DNA of 45,640 nt from Ignavibacteriota bacterium (lineage in GTDB: Bacteria; Bacteroidota; Ignavibacteria; Tepidaquicellales; Tepidaquicellaceae): NCBI GenBank assembly GCA_020437545.1, contig JAGQWH010000011.1, positions 1 through 45,640 on the forward strand, written 5' to 3'. This document shows, piece by piece, positions 36,358 to 45,324 of this stretch. The translations under genes were made by a program, and so were the position numbers. The notes beneath the pieces are model-generated. The model was not told the origin of the DNA. It did no database searches and was given only the letters and a program-made list of their open reading frames with translations. Position 1 is the first letter of the stretch. Each line of letters opens with the position of its first letter.

Positions 36358-38169
36358 ATGAAAAAGTCTATTCCTTTATTTATATTTTCTTTTGTTCTGT
36401 TTAATATAAGTTTTGCTCAATATACAAATGTACTGATCTTAAATACAGGTTCGCCCAATGAACCTTCAATCTGCATTAATCCCAAAAATACAAATCAGAT
36501 AGTAGCCGGATCCAATTTGAACTATTATTTTTATTCGACAAACAGCGGGCTTAACTGGACTAAAGCAACATTGACTTCCACTTACAGTGTATGGGGAGAT
36601 CCGGCAATTACAGTAGATACATCCGGAAATTTTTATTATGCGCATTTAACAAATCCGGCTGGTTCTTATTTTATTGACCGGATCGTAGTACAGAAATCTA
36701 CAAACGGAGGGGCTAACTGGAATAACGGAACTTTCACAGGTTACATCCCGCCAAAGCAGCAGGATAAAGAATGGCTTTGCGTAGATCCTCTCAGCAATAA
36801 TATCTATATGACCTGGACACAATTTGACAGATACAACAGCGGTAATTCTCTGGACAGTTCGGTAATATTGTTTTCACGTTCGACTGATGCAGGTGCTACC
36901 TGGAGCAATGCGATGAGAATAAATAAAACAGCTGGTAATTGTCTGGACAACTCTTATACAGTCGAAGGTGCTGTTCCATGCACGGGACCTGATGGTGAAA
37001 TATATGTATCATGGTCCGGTCCTCTTGGAATTGTTTTTAACAGATCCACGGATAAAGGATTAACCTGGCTTGGTGAAGAAAAATTTGTTACTTCACAACC
37101 CGGTGGATGGTATTATTCGATTCCGGGTATTTACAGAGCTGACGGATTTCCTGTAACAGCCTGTGATATTTCCGGCGGTCCGAATAATGGAACGATCTAT
37201 ATAAACTGGTCAGATCAGAGAAATGGTTCGACCGACACTGATGTATGGCTTATAAAATCAACAAATGGAGGAAATACATGGAGTGATGTAAAAAGAGTAA
37301 ATGATGATCCTCCCGGAAGGCAGCAATTTTTTAACTGGATGACAATTGATCAGTCTACAGGTTATTTATATTTTATTTTTTATGACAGAAGAAATTATTC
37401 AAATAATCAGACAGATGTATATATGGCAAGATCTACTGACGGCGGAGAGACATTTGATAATTTCAAAGTAAGTGAGTCCCCTTTCACTCCTGTATCATCA
37501 GTTTTTTTTGGGGATTATACAAATATATCCGCATCCCACGGCAAAGTCAGACCGATATGGGGAAGACTTCATAATTCAGTCAATAGTATTTACACTGCAA
37601 TAGTTGATTTTACAAATCCCATTCAAATTAAGTTAACGGTTTTATTGGAAGGATTGTATTCACCCTTGTTTAATCAGATGGAAAGACGAGATACAGTAAT
37701 AGTTTATTTAAGAAACGCCACAGCGCCATTCAATATTGTCGATAGTACAAAGAGTTTATTGGATTCAAACAGTTTTTCAGCAGTGTATCAGTTCCCGGAT
37801 TTATTAAACGGCACATATTATTTAGTAGTAAAACATTTTAACAGTATTGAAACGTGGAGTAAAGCCGGCGGTGAATATTTGAATTCAGACAGTTCAATTT
37901 TGAATTATGATTTTACAGCTGCTGATTCAATGGCATACGGAAATAATTTATCTTTAAAAGGGATCAGATATTGTCTCTTCAGCGGAGATGTAAATCAGGA
38001 TGGATTTATTGATCTGGAAGATCTGATCAGTGTGATTAATGACGCATCGGAATTTGCAGCAGGAAGTTATCTCGTAAATGATTTGAATGGTAACAGTATT
38101 ATTGATCTTACGGATGCTGCAATATGTTACAATAATGTTTCAAACTTTGTACAAAGAATCAGACCTTAG
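36358..38169 (+). CDS. Secreted Asp-box (sialidase-fold) protein with C-terminal dockerin-like module
   Basis: Signal peptide MKKSIPLFIFSFVLFNISFAQ. Residues 25-420 carry six Asp-boxes of the S-T-D/N-x-G-x-x-W/F type (STNSGLNWTKA, STNGGANWNNG, STDAGATWSNA, STDKGLTWLGE, STNGGNTWSDV, STDGGETFDNF), which mark the BNR/sialidase beta-propeller fold. Catalytic sialidase residues cannot be confirmed, and many such proteins are not enzymes. A beta-sandwich-like part (430-530) resembles VSTVQYPFPDLLNGTYYLVV-type linkers. Residues 540-603 form a dockerin-type pair of EF-hand-like loops: SGDVNQDGFIDLEDLISVIND and VNDLNGNSIIDLTDAA, with Ca ligands at Asp544, Asn546, Asp548, Asp555 and Asp575, Asn577, Asn579, Asp586. 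There is no T9SS sorting domain, unlike the neighbouring secreted proteins. Confidence 0.88.
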   Translation: MKKSIPLFIFSFVLFNISFAQYTNVLILNTGSPNEPSICINPKNTNQIVAGSNLNYYFYSTNSGLNWTKATLTSTYSVWGDPAITVDTSGNFYYAHLTNPAGSYFIDRIVVQKSTNGGANWNNGTFTGYIPPKQQDKEWLCVDPLSNNIYMTWTQFDRYNSGNSLDSSVILFSRSTDAGATWSNAMRINKTAGNCLDNSYTVEGAVPCTGPDGEIYVSWSGPLGIVFNRSTDKGLTWLGEEKFVTSQPGGWYYSIPGIYRADGFPVTACDISGGPNNGTIYINWSDQRNGSTDTDVWLIKSTNGGNTWSDVKRVNDDPPGRQQFFNWMTIDQSTGYLYFIFYDRRNYSNNQTDVYMARSTDGGETFDNFKVSESPFTPVSSVFFGDYTNISASHGKVRPIWGRLHNSVNSIYTAIVDFTNPIQIKLTVLLEGLYSPLFNQMERRDTVIVYLRNATAPFNIVDSTKSLLDSNSFSAVYQFPDLLNGTYYLVVKHFNSIETWSKAGGEYLNSDSSILNYDFTAADSMAYGNNLSLKGIRYCLFSGDVNQDGFIDLEDLISVINDASEFAAGSYLVNDLNGNSIIDLTDAAICYNNVSNFVQRIRP

Positions 38170-38253
38170 CATTAAATTTGTTCAGATATAAATTCTGTAT
38201 TCAACAAAATTCATTGAATATTTATCTAATTATTGAAATAAAATTCTAAAATA

Positions 38254-38287
38254 AAAAAAGCCCTGCGACAAAAAGTCTTTGGGCTTT
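38254..38287 (-). terminator. Intrinsic terminator of the tRNA-Thr transcript
   Basis: On the minus strand AAAGCCC pairs with GGGCTTT around a 17-base loop that can itself pair (GAC/GTC), followed by a run of seven T. It lies 10 bp past the tRNA 3' end. On the plus strand the hairpin has only three T, so it is a weaker terminator for the Asp-box gene. Confidence 0.85.
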
Positions 38288-38296
38288 AATCCAGAG

Positions 38297-38369
38297 AGCT
38301 GGAGAGCAGATTTGAACTGCCGACCTGCTGATTACGAATCAGCTGCTCTACCAACTGAGCTACTCCAGC
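38297..38369 (-). tRNA. tRNA-Thr (anticodon CGT)
   Basis: A 73-nt cloverleaf. The acceptor GCTGGAG pairs perfectly with CTCCAGC; the D arm is GCTC-AGTTGGTA-GAGC; the anticodon stem GCTGA/TCAGC encloses the loop TTCGTAA, giving anticodon CGT, which reads the ACG codon; the T arm is GGCAG-TTCAAAT-CTGCT with one G-U pair; the discriminator is T. CCA is not encoded. Variable loop AGGTC is short (class I). Confidence 0.97.
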
Positions 38370-38394
38370 TTTTCAATGTTCAATTATCAATTTT

Positions 38395-38413
38395 CAATGT
38401 TCAATGTTCAATT
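38395..38413. repeat. Left inverted repeat flanking the four-helix-bundle gene (heptamer CAATGTT)
   Basis: CAATGTTCAATGTTCAATT is an exact inverted copy of 38819-38837. It overlaps the TGA stop (38408-38410) of the four-helix-bundle gene and belongs to a wider CAATGTT/CAATTAT heptamer array from 38373, which starts 3 bp from the tRNA 5' end. Confidence 0.85.
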
Positions 38414-38764
38414 ACTTTTTCTTGTAGTTGAAATGATCTTACCTGTTAGTCTTAAAATTTCTTCGCAATCAAATAAAAGAGATTCAGATATATTATGTTC
38501 CAAATAATCTGAATCTCTTAATAGTCTTATCCAATAATGTGTCTCTCTTGCTTTTTTATATGCAATGAAGATTTTATTGATAAAATCTTTTTTTGAAATA
38601 TCTCCAATTGCTTCTTCTATATTAGCGCCAACTGAAGTTCCACATCTCAAAACTTGTTTACTTAAAGTATATTCATTTCTATTTTCAATCAGATATTTAT
38701 AAAGTTTTACAATTCTGAGAGAAAATTTATATGACTTTTCCTGTACAATGTTTTCCTTTTCCAT
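38408..38764 (-). CDS. Four-helix-bundle protein (23S rRNA intervening-sequence/S23 type)
   Basis: A 118-residue, all-helical protein matching the IVS-encoded family first seen inside 23S rRNA insertions of spirochaetes: SYKFSLRIVKLYKYLIENRNE, the signature QVLRCGTSVGANIEEAIGD, FINKIFIAYKKARETHYWIRLL and CEEILRLTGKIIS. Family members form pentameric bundles; their function is unknown, with nucleic-acid binding suspected. Here it is not in an rRNA gene but sits between ahcY and tRNA-Thr and is bounded by 19-bp perfect inverted repeats, the left overlapping its stop codon and the right ending at the ahcY stop. That layout suggests the gene arrived as a unit, though no transposase is nearby. Confidence 0.92.
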   Translation of the reverse strand: MEKENIVQEKSYKFSLRIVKLYKYLIENRNEYTLSKQVLRCGTSVGANIEEAIGDISKKDFINKIFIAYKKARETHYWIRLLRDSDYLEHNISESLLFDCEEILRLTGKIISTTRKSN

Positions 38765-38818
38765 AACTACTTTTCCTTTTCATATTATTAACCAAATTTA
38801 CCATCACTTATAATTTAA

Positions 38819-38837
38819 AATTGAACATTGAACATTG
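38819..38837. repeat. Right inverted repeat flanking the four-helix-bundle gene
   Basis: AATTGAACATTGAACATTG, the exact reverse complement of 38395-38413. It lies 4 bp past the ahcY TAA stop (38842-38844). Confidence 0.85.
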
Positions 38838-38841
38838 TACA

Positions 38842-40167
38842 TTAATACCGGTACATTTCCGACTTATAAGGTCCCTCAACCGGAACTCCTATATAATCAG
38901 CCTGCTCCTGTGTTAATGTCTCAAGAGTTGCACCTACTTTTGCTAAATGAAGTCTGGCTACTTTCTCATCAAGATGCTTTGGAAGTACATATACATTATT
39001 TTCATAACTATCTGAATTTGTCCAAAGTTCGATCTGTGCTAATACCTGATTGGTAAATGAATTAGACATTACAAATGACGGATGTCCCATTGCACAACCG
39101 AGATTTACAAGTCTTCCTTCTGCTAATATTATAATTTCATTTCCGTCTACATTATAGATATCGACCTGAGGTTTAATTGTATTTTTTGTATCTCCGTGAT
39201 TCTTGATAAGCCACGCCATATCTATCTCATTGTCAAAATGACCGATATTACATACGATCGCTTTGTCTTTCATTTTCTTGAAATGTCTGTCAGTGATGAT
39301 CTTGTAATTTCCTGTAGCTGTTACAAATATATCAGCCATTGTAGATGCCTGATCCATTGTTACAACCTGGAATCCGTCCATTGCTGCCTGTAATGCGCAG
39401 ATAGGATCGATTTCAGTAATAAGTACTCTTGCGCCTGCTCCTCTTAATGACTGAGCTGAACCTTTACCGACATCTCCGTATCCGGCCACGACTGCCACTT
39501 TTCCGGCCATCATTATGTCTGTTGCTCTTCTGATAGCGTCTACCAATGATTCTTTACATCCGTATTTATTATCAAATTTGGATTTTGTTACTGAGTCATT
39601 GACATTGATCGCAGGCATTGGAAGTGTGCCTTTTTTAATTCTTTCATAAAGTCTCAGAACTCCTGTTGTAGTCTCTTCTGATAATCCTTTGATACCGCCA
39701 ACCAGTTCAGGATAATTATCTAGAACCATATTGGTAAGATCTCCACCGTCATCCAGAATCATATTCAATGGCTGTCTGTCAGGTCCGAAGAATAATGTCT
39801 GCTCAATACACCAGTTGAATTCTTCTTCGTTCATTCCTTTCCAGGCATAAACCGGAATTCCTGCTGCTGCAATTGCTGCTGCTGCGTGATCCTGTGTTGA
39901 GAAGATATTACAAGATGACCATGTGACTTCTGCTCCGAGTTCTTTTAAGGTTTCGATCAATACCGCTGTCTGAATTGTCATATGAAGACAACCGGCGATT
40001 CTTGCGCCTTTCAGAGGTTGTGCGGATTTGTATTCTTCCCTAATTGCCATTAATCCCGGCATTTCTGCTTCGGCAAGTTTTATCTCTTTTCTGCCAAATT
40101 CAGCAAGTGAAATATCCTTTACTTTATAAGGCAAAACTGTTGTTTTATCTATTGTTTCTGTGCTCAA
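38842..40167 (-). CDS. ahcY: S-adenosyl-L-homocysteine hydrolase
   Basis: Splits S-adenosylhomocysteine into adenosine and homocysteine, relieving product inhibition of methyltransferases, with bound NAD. Strong full-length match: [80 protein letters not shown], the NAD-binding [18 protein letters not shown] and the C-terminal [23 protein letters not shown] with PYKSEMYRY end. At 441 residues it lacks the roughly 40-residue insert seen in some bacterial and plant enzymes. The start is TTG (40165-40167), 7 bases from AGGAG; no in-frame ATG precedes it. No SAH riboswitch core is apparent in the 212-bp upstream gap, which holds array F. Confidence 0.97.
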   Translation of the reverse strand: MSTETIDKTTVLPYKVKDISLAEFGRKEIKLAEAEMPGLMAIREEYKSAQPLKGARIAGCLHMTIQTAVLIETLKELGAEVTWSSCNIFSTQDHAAAAIAAAGIPVYAWKGMNEEEFNWCIEQTLFFGPDRQPLNMILDDGGDLTNMVLDNYPELVGGIKGLSEETTTGVLRLYERIKKGTLPMPAINVNDSVTKSKFDNKYGCKESLVDAIRRATDIMMAGKVAVVAGYGDVGKGSAQSLRGAGARVLITEIDPICALQAAMDGFQVVTMDQASTMADIFVTATGNYKIITDRHFKKMKDKAIVCNIGHFDNEIDMAWLIKNHGDTKNTIKPQVDIYNVDGNEIIILAEGRLVNLGCAMGHPSFVMSNSFTNQVLAQIELWTNSDSYENNVYVLPKHLDEKVARLHLAKVGATLETLTQEQADYIGVPVEGPYKSEMYRY

Positions 40168-40307
40168 GTTAAATCTCCTTAGTTTTTGTTTTTATAAGCT
40201 GTAAGATACTATATATATAGCTTTAAATAAATTGCTTTTTTAAAGTACTTTTTGTTTTCTGAGTTCCATACCAATTTAGCAAATGTCACTCTTCCTCTTA
40301 ATTAAAA

Positions 40308-40362
40308 CAATTAACACAATTAACACAATTAACGCAATTAACACAATTAACACAATTAACGC
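40308..40362. repeat. Nonamer tandem array F (CAATTAACA), next to the response-regulator stop
   Basis: About six 9-bp units of CAATTAACA or CAATTAACG between ahcY and the response regulator, followed directly by the GC palindrome (40363-40376), which ends 4 bp from the regulator stop codon. Confidence 0.93.
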
Positions 40363-40376
40363 TCCGCCGCGGCGGA
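40363..40376. repeat. Perfect 14-bp GC palindrome TCCGCCGCGGCGGA (second exact copy)
   Basis: Identical to 7321-7334. In the regulator mRNA it would form a short GC-rich self-complementary element within 4 bases of the stop codon. Confidence 0.9.
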
Positions 40377-40379
40377 TAA

Positions 40380-41036
40380 CTATATCTCTCCAAGCAACTT
40401 CTTATTCTCTATGGCAAATTTAACCAGACTATGACTTCCCTTCAGATTCAGCTTACCGGAAATATTTGCCCTGTGATTTTCAACGGTTCTGTAACTGATA
40501 AAAAGTATCTCAGCGATCTCCTTACTGGTCTTATTCTCTGCGATATATTTCAGGATCCTTTTTTCGGATAAAGTAAGGTCCTTTAGTTCAGGATTATTGT
40601 TATTGAGTTCTGAGAATTTCTTTTTCCGGTTTACTAAAAAATCAGTCATGGAAGGGCTTAAATAATATTTGTCTTCCATTACGGAATATATGCAGTCTAT
40701 AATATCCGTAACTGCACTGTCCTTTATTACATATCCTTTGATACCGAGATTCATTGCCTCTTCAAAAATATCCTCCTCTCCGTACATCGTCAGAAATATC
40801 ACTTTAACTTCTTTTTCTTTAAGCTCTTTAAGAACTTCAAGTCCTGTCATCCGGGGCATGTCTATATCCAGGATTGCAATATCAGGTTTTTTATCAATTA
40901 TCATTTCAAGTGCTTTCTTTCCGTTATCCGCTTCACCAATGATCTTAATATTATCCTCTTCATTGAGCATTTGTCTTAGCCCTTTCCTGAAGATCGGATG
41001 ATCATCTGCTATTATTACTGTTATGTCTTTATCCAT
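40380..41036 (-). CDS. LuxR/NarL-family response regulator
   Basis: Residues 1-125 are a receiver domain: acidic pocket IIADDHPIFRKGL (Asp11, Asp12), phospho-acceptor Asp57 in IAILDIDMPRMTG, Thr in IFLTMYGEEDIFEEA and Lys in GYVIKDSAV. Residues 150-212 are a LuxR-type HTH: LTLSEKRILKYIAENKTSKEIAEILFISYRTVENHRANISGKLNL. Its gene lies 16 bp after the sensor kinase stop, so it is the obvious partner, and the HisKA_3-type kinase next door is the class that pairs with NarL-like regulators. Target genes are unknown. Confidence 0.95.
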   Translation of the reverse strand: MDKDITVIIADDHPIFRKGLRQMLNEEDNIKIIGEADNGKKALEMIIDKKPDIAILDIDMPRMTGLEVLKELKEKEVKVIFLTMYGEEDIFEEAMNLGIKGYVIKDSAVTDIIDCIYSVMEDKYYLSPSMTDFLVNRKKKFSELNNNNPELKDLTLSEKRILKYIAENKTSKEIAEILFISYRTVENHRANISGKLNLKGSHSLVKFAIENKKLLGEI

Positions 41037-41052
41037 AAATTAAAATGATAAA

Positions 41053-44000
41053 TTATAATGGTACTGTTATTTTAACTTCTGTTCCATTCTCCGCAGAAGA
41101 GTTTACTTCAAGTTTTCCGTTAAATAATCTGATCCTTTCGGAAATACCTTTTAATCCAAAACCATGTCCTGAAGAGTTTGATTTTACTTTAGCCAAGCTA
41201 AAGCCCACCCCGTTATCTGATATTAATACCGATAATTCATTTTCAGACCTGCTTATATTTACAATTACACTGTCTGCCTTCGAATGTTTTATAATGTTGT
41301 TTATGCATTCCTGAACTATCCTGTACAAACTTATCTCCACATCGGACTTCAGGAGTTTATCTATTTTATCGGAATTGAATATGAAACTTATTCCGGTAGA
41401 ACCAGCTGCTCTGTCCGAAATTGACTGAATTGCTTTTGATAATCCCAGACGCTCTATCTGATAAGGATGCAATGAATATGAAATTTCCCTGACATCCTTT
41501 AATGTATCCGTTATAATTTTGGAAACTTCATTTATATTCTTTCCGACCGATTCTGTAATTTCAGGATTCTTTAGACTCATTTGCAGTTTATTCTTTGAAA
41601 TCAGCAGATCACTGCCTATACTGTCATGAAGTTCTGCTGAAATTCTTTTTCTGTCATTCTCCTGAACTTCCAAAAGACGTTTTGTAAATTCCGTCTGAGC
41701 TTTTTGTTCTTTTTCAATTTTTTTCAATTTATTATTGTAAAAACTTGCTGCTGTCCCCGCTACTGCCATCATTCCCATTCCTTTAAACCATAAAGTTTTC
41801 CAGAACGGAGGCTTGATTTTTATTTTTAATGAAACACCTTCCTCATTCCAGATCCCGTCATTATTGGATCCCTTAACTCTGAAAATATATTCACCGGGAT
41901 CAAGGTTAGTATATGTTGCCTGATTGTTATTTCCGGAGTATACCCAATCCTTATCAAATCCGGTCATTTTATATGCATATAAATTTTTACCGGGTACAGT
42001 AAAATCCAGAGAAACAAACTCAAAAGAAAATACACTGTCTTTGTATGATAGTCCGATTTCTTTTTCCAGAGAAATACTTTTATTCAGGACAGAACCATTT
42101 TCAGAAATTGGAACGGTTTTATTGAACAGTAAAAAATCTGTCAAGACAACGTTAGGTTTAATCTGATTATCACTTAAATCCTCGGGATTGAAAATATCAA
42201 ATCCATTTCCCCCGCCGAATGCAAGTTCACCGCTTTTTAGTTTGAGTCCGCACAAATGAAAATAAGAATTACCCTGAAACCCGTCTCTGGCATCATAATT
42301 CTTAAAGGTTTCTGACTTAGGATCAAACTTTGATAATCCAAAGTTAGTACTTATCCATATATTTTTTTCATTATCTTCCAATAATTTATATATCATATCA
42401 TTTGGCAAACCGTCTTTTAATGTATATCTTTTAAAAGTTTTATTTGTTTTGTCAAATCTGTTAAGTCCACCGGTAGTTCCTGCCCATATGTTTCCTGAAG
42501 AATCCTTTAATAAAGATATCACATTATTATTACTCAGACTTTTTGTATTCCCTTCTTCATTCTTATAGCAGTAAAATTTTTGCTCACTGATGATAAATTT
42601 GTTTAAACCTCCATGATCCGTACCTATCCATAAAGTATCTTTGCCATCTTTGATCATATAACGGATCCTGTTGGAACTTAAACTTAATTTATCATTTGCA
42701 TCAAAAGAATAGTTTGTAAATTTTTCGGTTCTCATATCAAACTTATTTAATCCTCCACCAAGCGTACCTAACCAGATTATTCCGTCATTATCATATACTA
42801 TATTGACAATTGTATTCTGCCCAAGAATATTTTTTTCCGTTAATTCATTTAAGTATTGCTTGAATTTTCCTGTATTTTTATCAAGCTTCCATAATCCATC
42901 AAGATCTACACCTATCCATAATGTATTTTTATCTGATTCAATTATAAAACTTACATTATTATTTGAAATACAATCCGGAGCATTTTCATCTTCAGTAAAA
43001 TTTGTAATAATATTTTTTGCTCTGTCCAGTCTGTGTAATCCTTTATCCAGTGTTCCTATCCAGATTATTCCTTCAGAATCCTCATACAAAGACCTTATAA
43101 GATTACTTTTCAAATTGCCGACAGATTTCAATTTGTCACAATAGTGATCTATAAGAAGAAATTTCCTGTTAAACTTATTCAATCCGCCTGTATTTGTTGC
43201 AATCCATAAAATTCCTGATCTGTCTTCTAGCATACCCCATATTGAATTGCTGTTAAGACTGTATGGATTATCCTTTTCTTCTCTGAGGTTGTAAAACTTC
43301 TGCTCATTAAGGTCAAACAGATCCAATCCGGCTTCACGAGTCCCAACCCATAAATTTTTTGTGCTGTCCTCAAACACAAAGGATACAAGATTCTGACTGA
43401 TGGAATTTTTATTTTCACTTTCATTTGTGAAATGAATAAAACTTTCCTCATTATTTTTTCTTACAAACAAACCTAAATTTGATGAAATGAAAATATTTCC
43501 GGAAGAGTCTTCATAAATTGAATTTATTCTGCTTATGCTGGAATTGGGAGGATGTTTATCGGTCAGTATGACATCTGTGAATTTTTGATTGGAATGATCA
43601 AATATCTGAATTCCTCCGCCCCAGGTTCCAATCCATAATATTCCTTTTGAATCGCAAAACACAGAATTCACTTTGATCTTTTTGCTGCTGTTATCTCCCT
43701 CATTATCAGATAAATAATTTTCAAAACTGTTATTCTGATAATCAAATCTGTTGAGACCTCCGTCATAGGTTCCGATCCAGAGGTTCAAATTTTTATCCTG
43801 ACAAATTGATCTTATCTGATTTCCGGAAATTGAATTCTTATTTCGTTCATCATTTTTGTAAACTATAAATTCATCTCTTTCTCTGTCGTATCTGTTTAGT
43901 CCGTCCTGTGTTCCAAACCACAGATTTTTAAACTTATCTTCAAATCCGCACCTTATATAATTTGAAGATAAACTTTTTTCATCATCCGGATCATTTCTGT

Positions 44001-44163
44001 AAATTTTAATTTTCTTCCCATCATAGCGATTCAGCCCGTCCTGAGTTCCAAACCACAAGAAACCTATATAGTCCTGAAGAATGAAAAGAGTTGATGATTG
44101 TGATAAACCATCCTCTGTAGTTATTTTTTCGAATTTTATATTTTTAAAAGGGAAAGGTTTCAA
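41053..44163 (-). CDS. Sensor histidine kinase with fourteen Reg_prop blades and Y_Y_Y domain (HisKA_3 type)
   Basis: About residues 10-720 carry roughly fourteen Reg_prop blades (LWFGTQDGLNRYD, LWIGTYDGGLNRFD, IWLGTLGGGLNKFD and similar), enough for two seven-bladed propellers. A Y_Y_Y domain follows (NLYAYKMTGFDKDWVYSG, YTNLDPGEYIFRVKGSNNDG), then one membrane segment near 788-810, a HisKA_3 dimerisation domain with the phospho-acceptor His846 in RISAELHDSIGSDLL, and a HATPase_c domain (N box INNIIKH, G1 SDNGVGFS, G2 GHGFGLKG). Relatives sense extracellular polysaccharide fragments through the propellers. Oddly, no signal peptide precedes the first blade: the start is TTG (44161-44163) with an in-frame TAA two codons upstream. 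Its downstream partner is the NarL-type regulator. Confidence 0.93.
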   Translation of the reverse strand: MKPFPFKNIKFEKITTEDGLSQSSTLFILQDYIGFLWFGTQDGLNRYDGKKIKIYRNDPDDEKSLSSNYIRCGFEDKFKNLWFGTQDGLNRYDRERDEFIVYKNDERNKNSISGNQIRSICQDKNLNLWIGTYDGGLNRFDYQNNSFENYLSDNEGDNSSKKIKVNSVFCDSKGILWIGTWGGGIQIFDHSNQKFTDVILTDKHPPNSSISRINSIYEDSSGNIFISSNLGLFVRKNNEESFIHFTNESENKNSISQNLVSFVFEDSTKNLWVGTREAGLDLFDLNEQKFYNLREEKDNPYSLNSNSIWGMLEDRSGILWIATNTGGLNKFNRKFLLIDHYCDKLKSVGNLKSNLIRSLYEDSEGIIWIGTLDKGLHRLDRAKNIITNFTEDENAPDCISNNNVSFIIESDKNTLWIGVDLDGLWKLDKNTGKFKQYLNELTEKNILGQNTIVNIVYDNDGIIWLGTLGGGLNKFDMRTEKFTNYSFDANDKLSLSSNRIRYMIKDGKDTLWIGTDHGGLNKFIISEQKFYCYKNEEGNTKSLSNNNVISLLKDSSGNIWAGTTGGLNRFDKTNKTFKRYTLKDGLPNDMIYKLLEDNEKNIWISTNFGLSKFDPKSETFKNYDARDGFQGNSYFHLCGLKLKSGELAFGGGNGFDIFNPEDLSDNQIKPNVVLTDFLLFNKTVPISENGSVLNKSISLEKEIGLSYKDSVFSFEFVSLDFTVPGKNLYAYKMTGFDKDWVYSGNNNQATYTNLDPGEYIFRVKGSNNDGIWNEEGVSLKIKIKPPFWKTLWFKGMGMMAVAGTAASFYNNKLKKIEKEQKAQTEFTKRLLEVQENDRKRISAELHDSIGSDLLISKNKLQMSLKNPEITESVGKNINEVSKIITDTLKDVREISYSLHPYQIERLGLSKAIQSISDRAAGSTGISFIFNSDKIDKLLKSDVEISLYRIVQECINNIIKHSKADSVIVNISRSENELSVLISDNGVGFSLAKVKSNSSGHGFGLKGISERIRLFNGKLEVNSSAENGTEVKITVPL

Positions 44164-44406
44164 TATTTAATTGTTCCTCTAAAAATTTATGTTCCGGAAT
44201 ATTTGTTTCCCAAAAATACATTTATAAGTTTTCAAGTTCAATTTGAAAATTAAAATTAATCTTTAAAAAGAAGCAATCAACCGGATGATAATTTATGATT
44301 AAAGCATTACGCTATTCATTTAATAAATGAATATAAGGAGGAGAGAATATTTAAATATCAGTTTTATATATTTAAAGCATAAATAAGATCAAAGATATTT
44401 AAAATA

Positions 44407-45324
44407 TTATTTTATTAATACCATGCGAATTGTTTCGGTTTTATATTGAGTAATCAATCTGACAAAATAAGTACCGCTGTTGGAATTTAAACCATCCCAT
44501 TTTACAGCATAGCTTCCTGCATTTAAATTTTCATTCAATAATTCTGTAACTTCCCTTCCAAGTTCGTTGAAAACGGAAATTTTCACATTGGAATTTTTTG
44601 GAATACTGAATTTAATATTGGTTTCCGGATTGAAGGGATTTGGATAATTCTGAAACAACTTAAATTCAACCGGGATCTCAGATGAAATTGGCTCAATACC
44701 GACAGTATTATAAATTATTTCTAACTTTGGTCTTTTATCAAAGAGAATGCAATCTCCGGAAGCAAAGTTTAAGCATTTATATAACTCTTCATATTTATTC
44801 ATAAATATGAATCCAAAATTGCCTGATGGTTCAAACACCATCTGTCTTACAAGCTCTGTGACATCTAAATCGGGATAATCCTGAAAATAATAGAGACTCT
44901 GATGCAGCGACACCTGACCTTCAATTGTATATGAAGGCTGATTCAGGAATGTAGCCGTATTCTGATTCCAGTCAGAAGTGACTTTCCTTAAATAGCTTTC
45001 ATTTAAACCGTAATGAGTATTGCTGATCGGATATGGATTACCGTATAAAGAAAGTTTTGCACTTATTATCTGAGCTCCGGGAGGGATTTCACTTAAATTA
45101 AATTTGAACAGAGACCTCCAGACATTAAATTGAGTATTATATGTCCAGGTGGCTGCCACCATTTCAGTAGAATTAGGGTTTGGTGAATTCATCTGGAAAG
45201 TTGCAATCTGACAATCCTGACCTGTTTCAGGACCAAGTCTAATTGAAACAGTTGTCTGCGAAAACAAGTAATGTGAGATTGTTAAAAAAAATATTAAAGC
45301 AGGAAGTAATGATTTCGTTTTCAT
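44407..45324 (-). CDS. T9SS-secreted DNRLRE-domain protein
   Basis: Signal peptide MKTKSLLPALIFFLTISHYLFSQ. Residues 25-205 match the DNRLRE/CBM96-like beta-sandwich: VSIRLGPETGQDCQIATF, a conserved RSLFKFNLSEIPPGAQIISAKLSLYG, VTSDWNQNTATFLNQPSY, DLDVTELVRQMV and FASGDCILFDKRPKLEIIY. Such domains occur in secreted polysaccharide-binding proteins; a carbohydrate-binding role is possible. Residues 220-305 form a T9SS type A sorting domain (FQNYPNPFNPETNIKFSIP, ISVFNELGREVTELLNE, SGTYFVRLITQ, IRMVLIK). The sorting domain is of the usual IKFSIP type without the heptamer-derived segment of the 22873-35990 proteins. It stands alone, 243 bp upstream of the sensor kinase and transcribed in the same direction. 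Confidence 0.9.
   Translation of the reverse strand: MKTKSLLPALIFFLTISHYLFSQTTVSIRLGPETGQDCQIATFQMNSPNPNSTEMVAATWTYNTQFNVWRSLFKFNLSEIPPGAQIISAKLSLYGNPYPISNTHYGLNESYLRKVTSDWNQNTATFLNQPSYTIEGQVSLHQSLYYFQDYPDLDVTELVRQMVFEPSGNFGFIFMNKYEELYKCLNFASGDCILFDKRPKLEIIYNTVGIEPISSEIPVEFKLFQNYPNPFNPETNIKFSIPKNSNVKISVFNELGREVTELLNENLNAGSYAVKWDGLNSNSGTYFVRLITQYKTETIRMVLIK

Noticed and set aside
22873-38169. A prophage or transposon origin for the block of giant secreted genes
   Set aside because: No integrase, transposase, phage gene or flanking repeat was found; tandem duplication explains the layout.
40168-40379. SAH or SAM riboswitch upstream of ahcY
   Set aside because: The gap contains a nonamer array, a GC palindrome and AT-rich sequence; no conserved riboswitch core was seen.
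44333-44343. Strong Shine-Dalgarno-like AAGGAGGAGAG on the plus strand
   Set aside because: No start codon or open frame follows at a suitable distance, and both flanking genes are on the minus strand.
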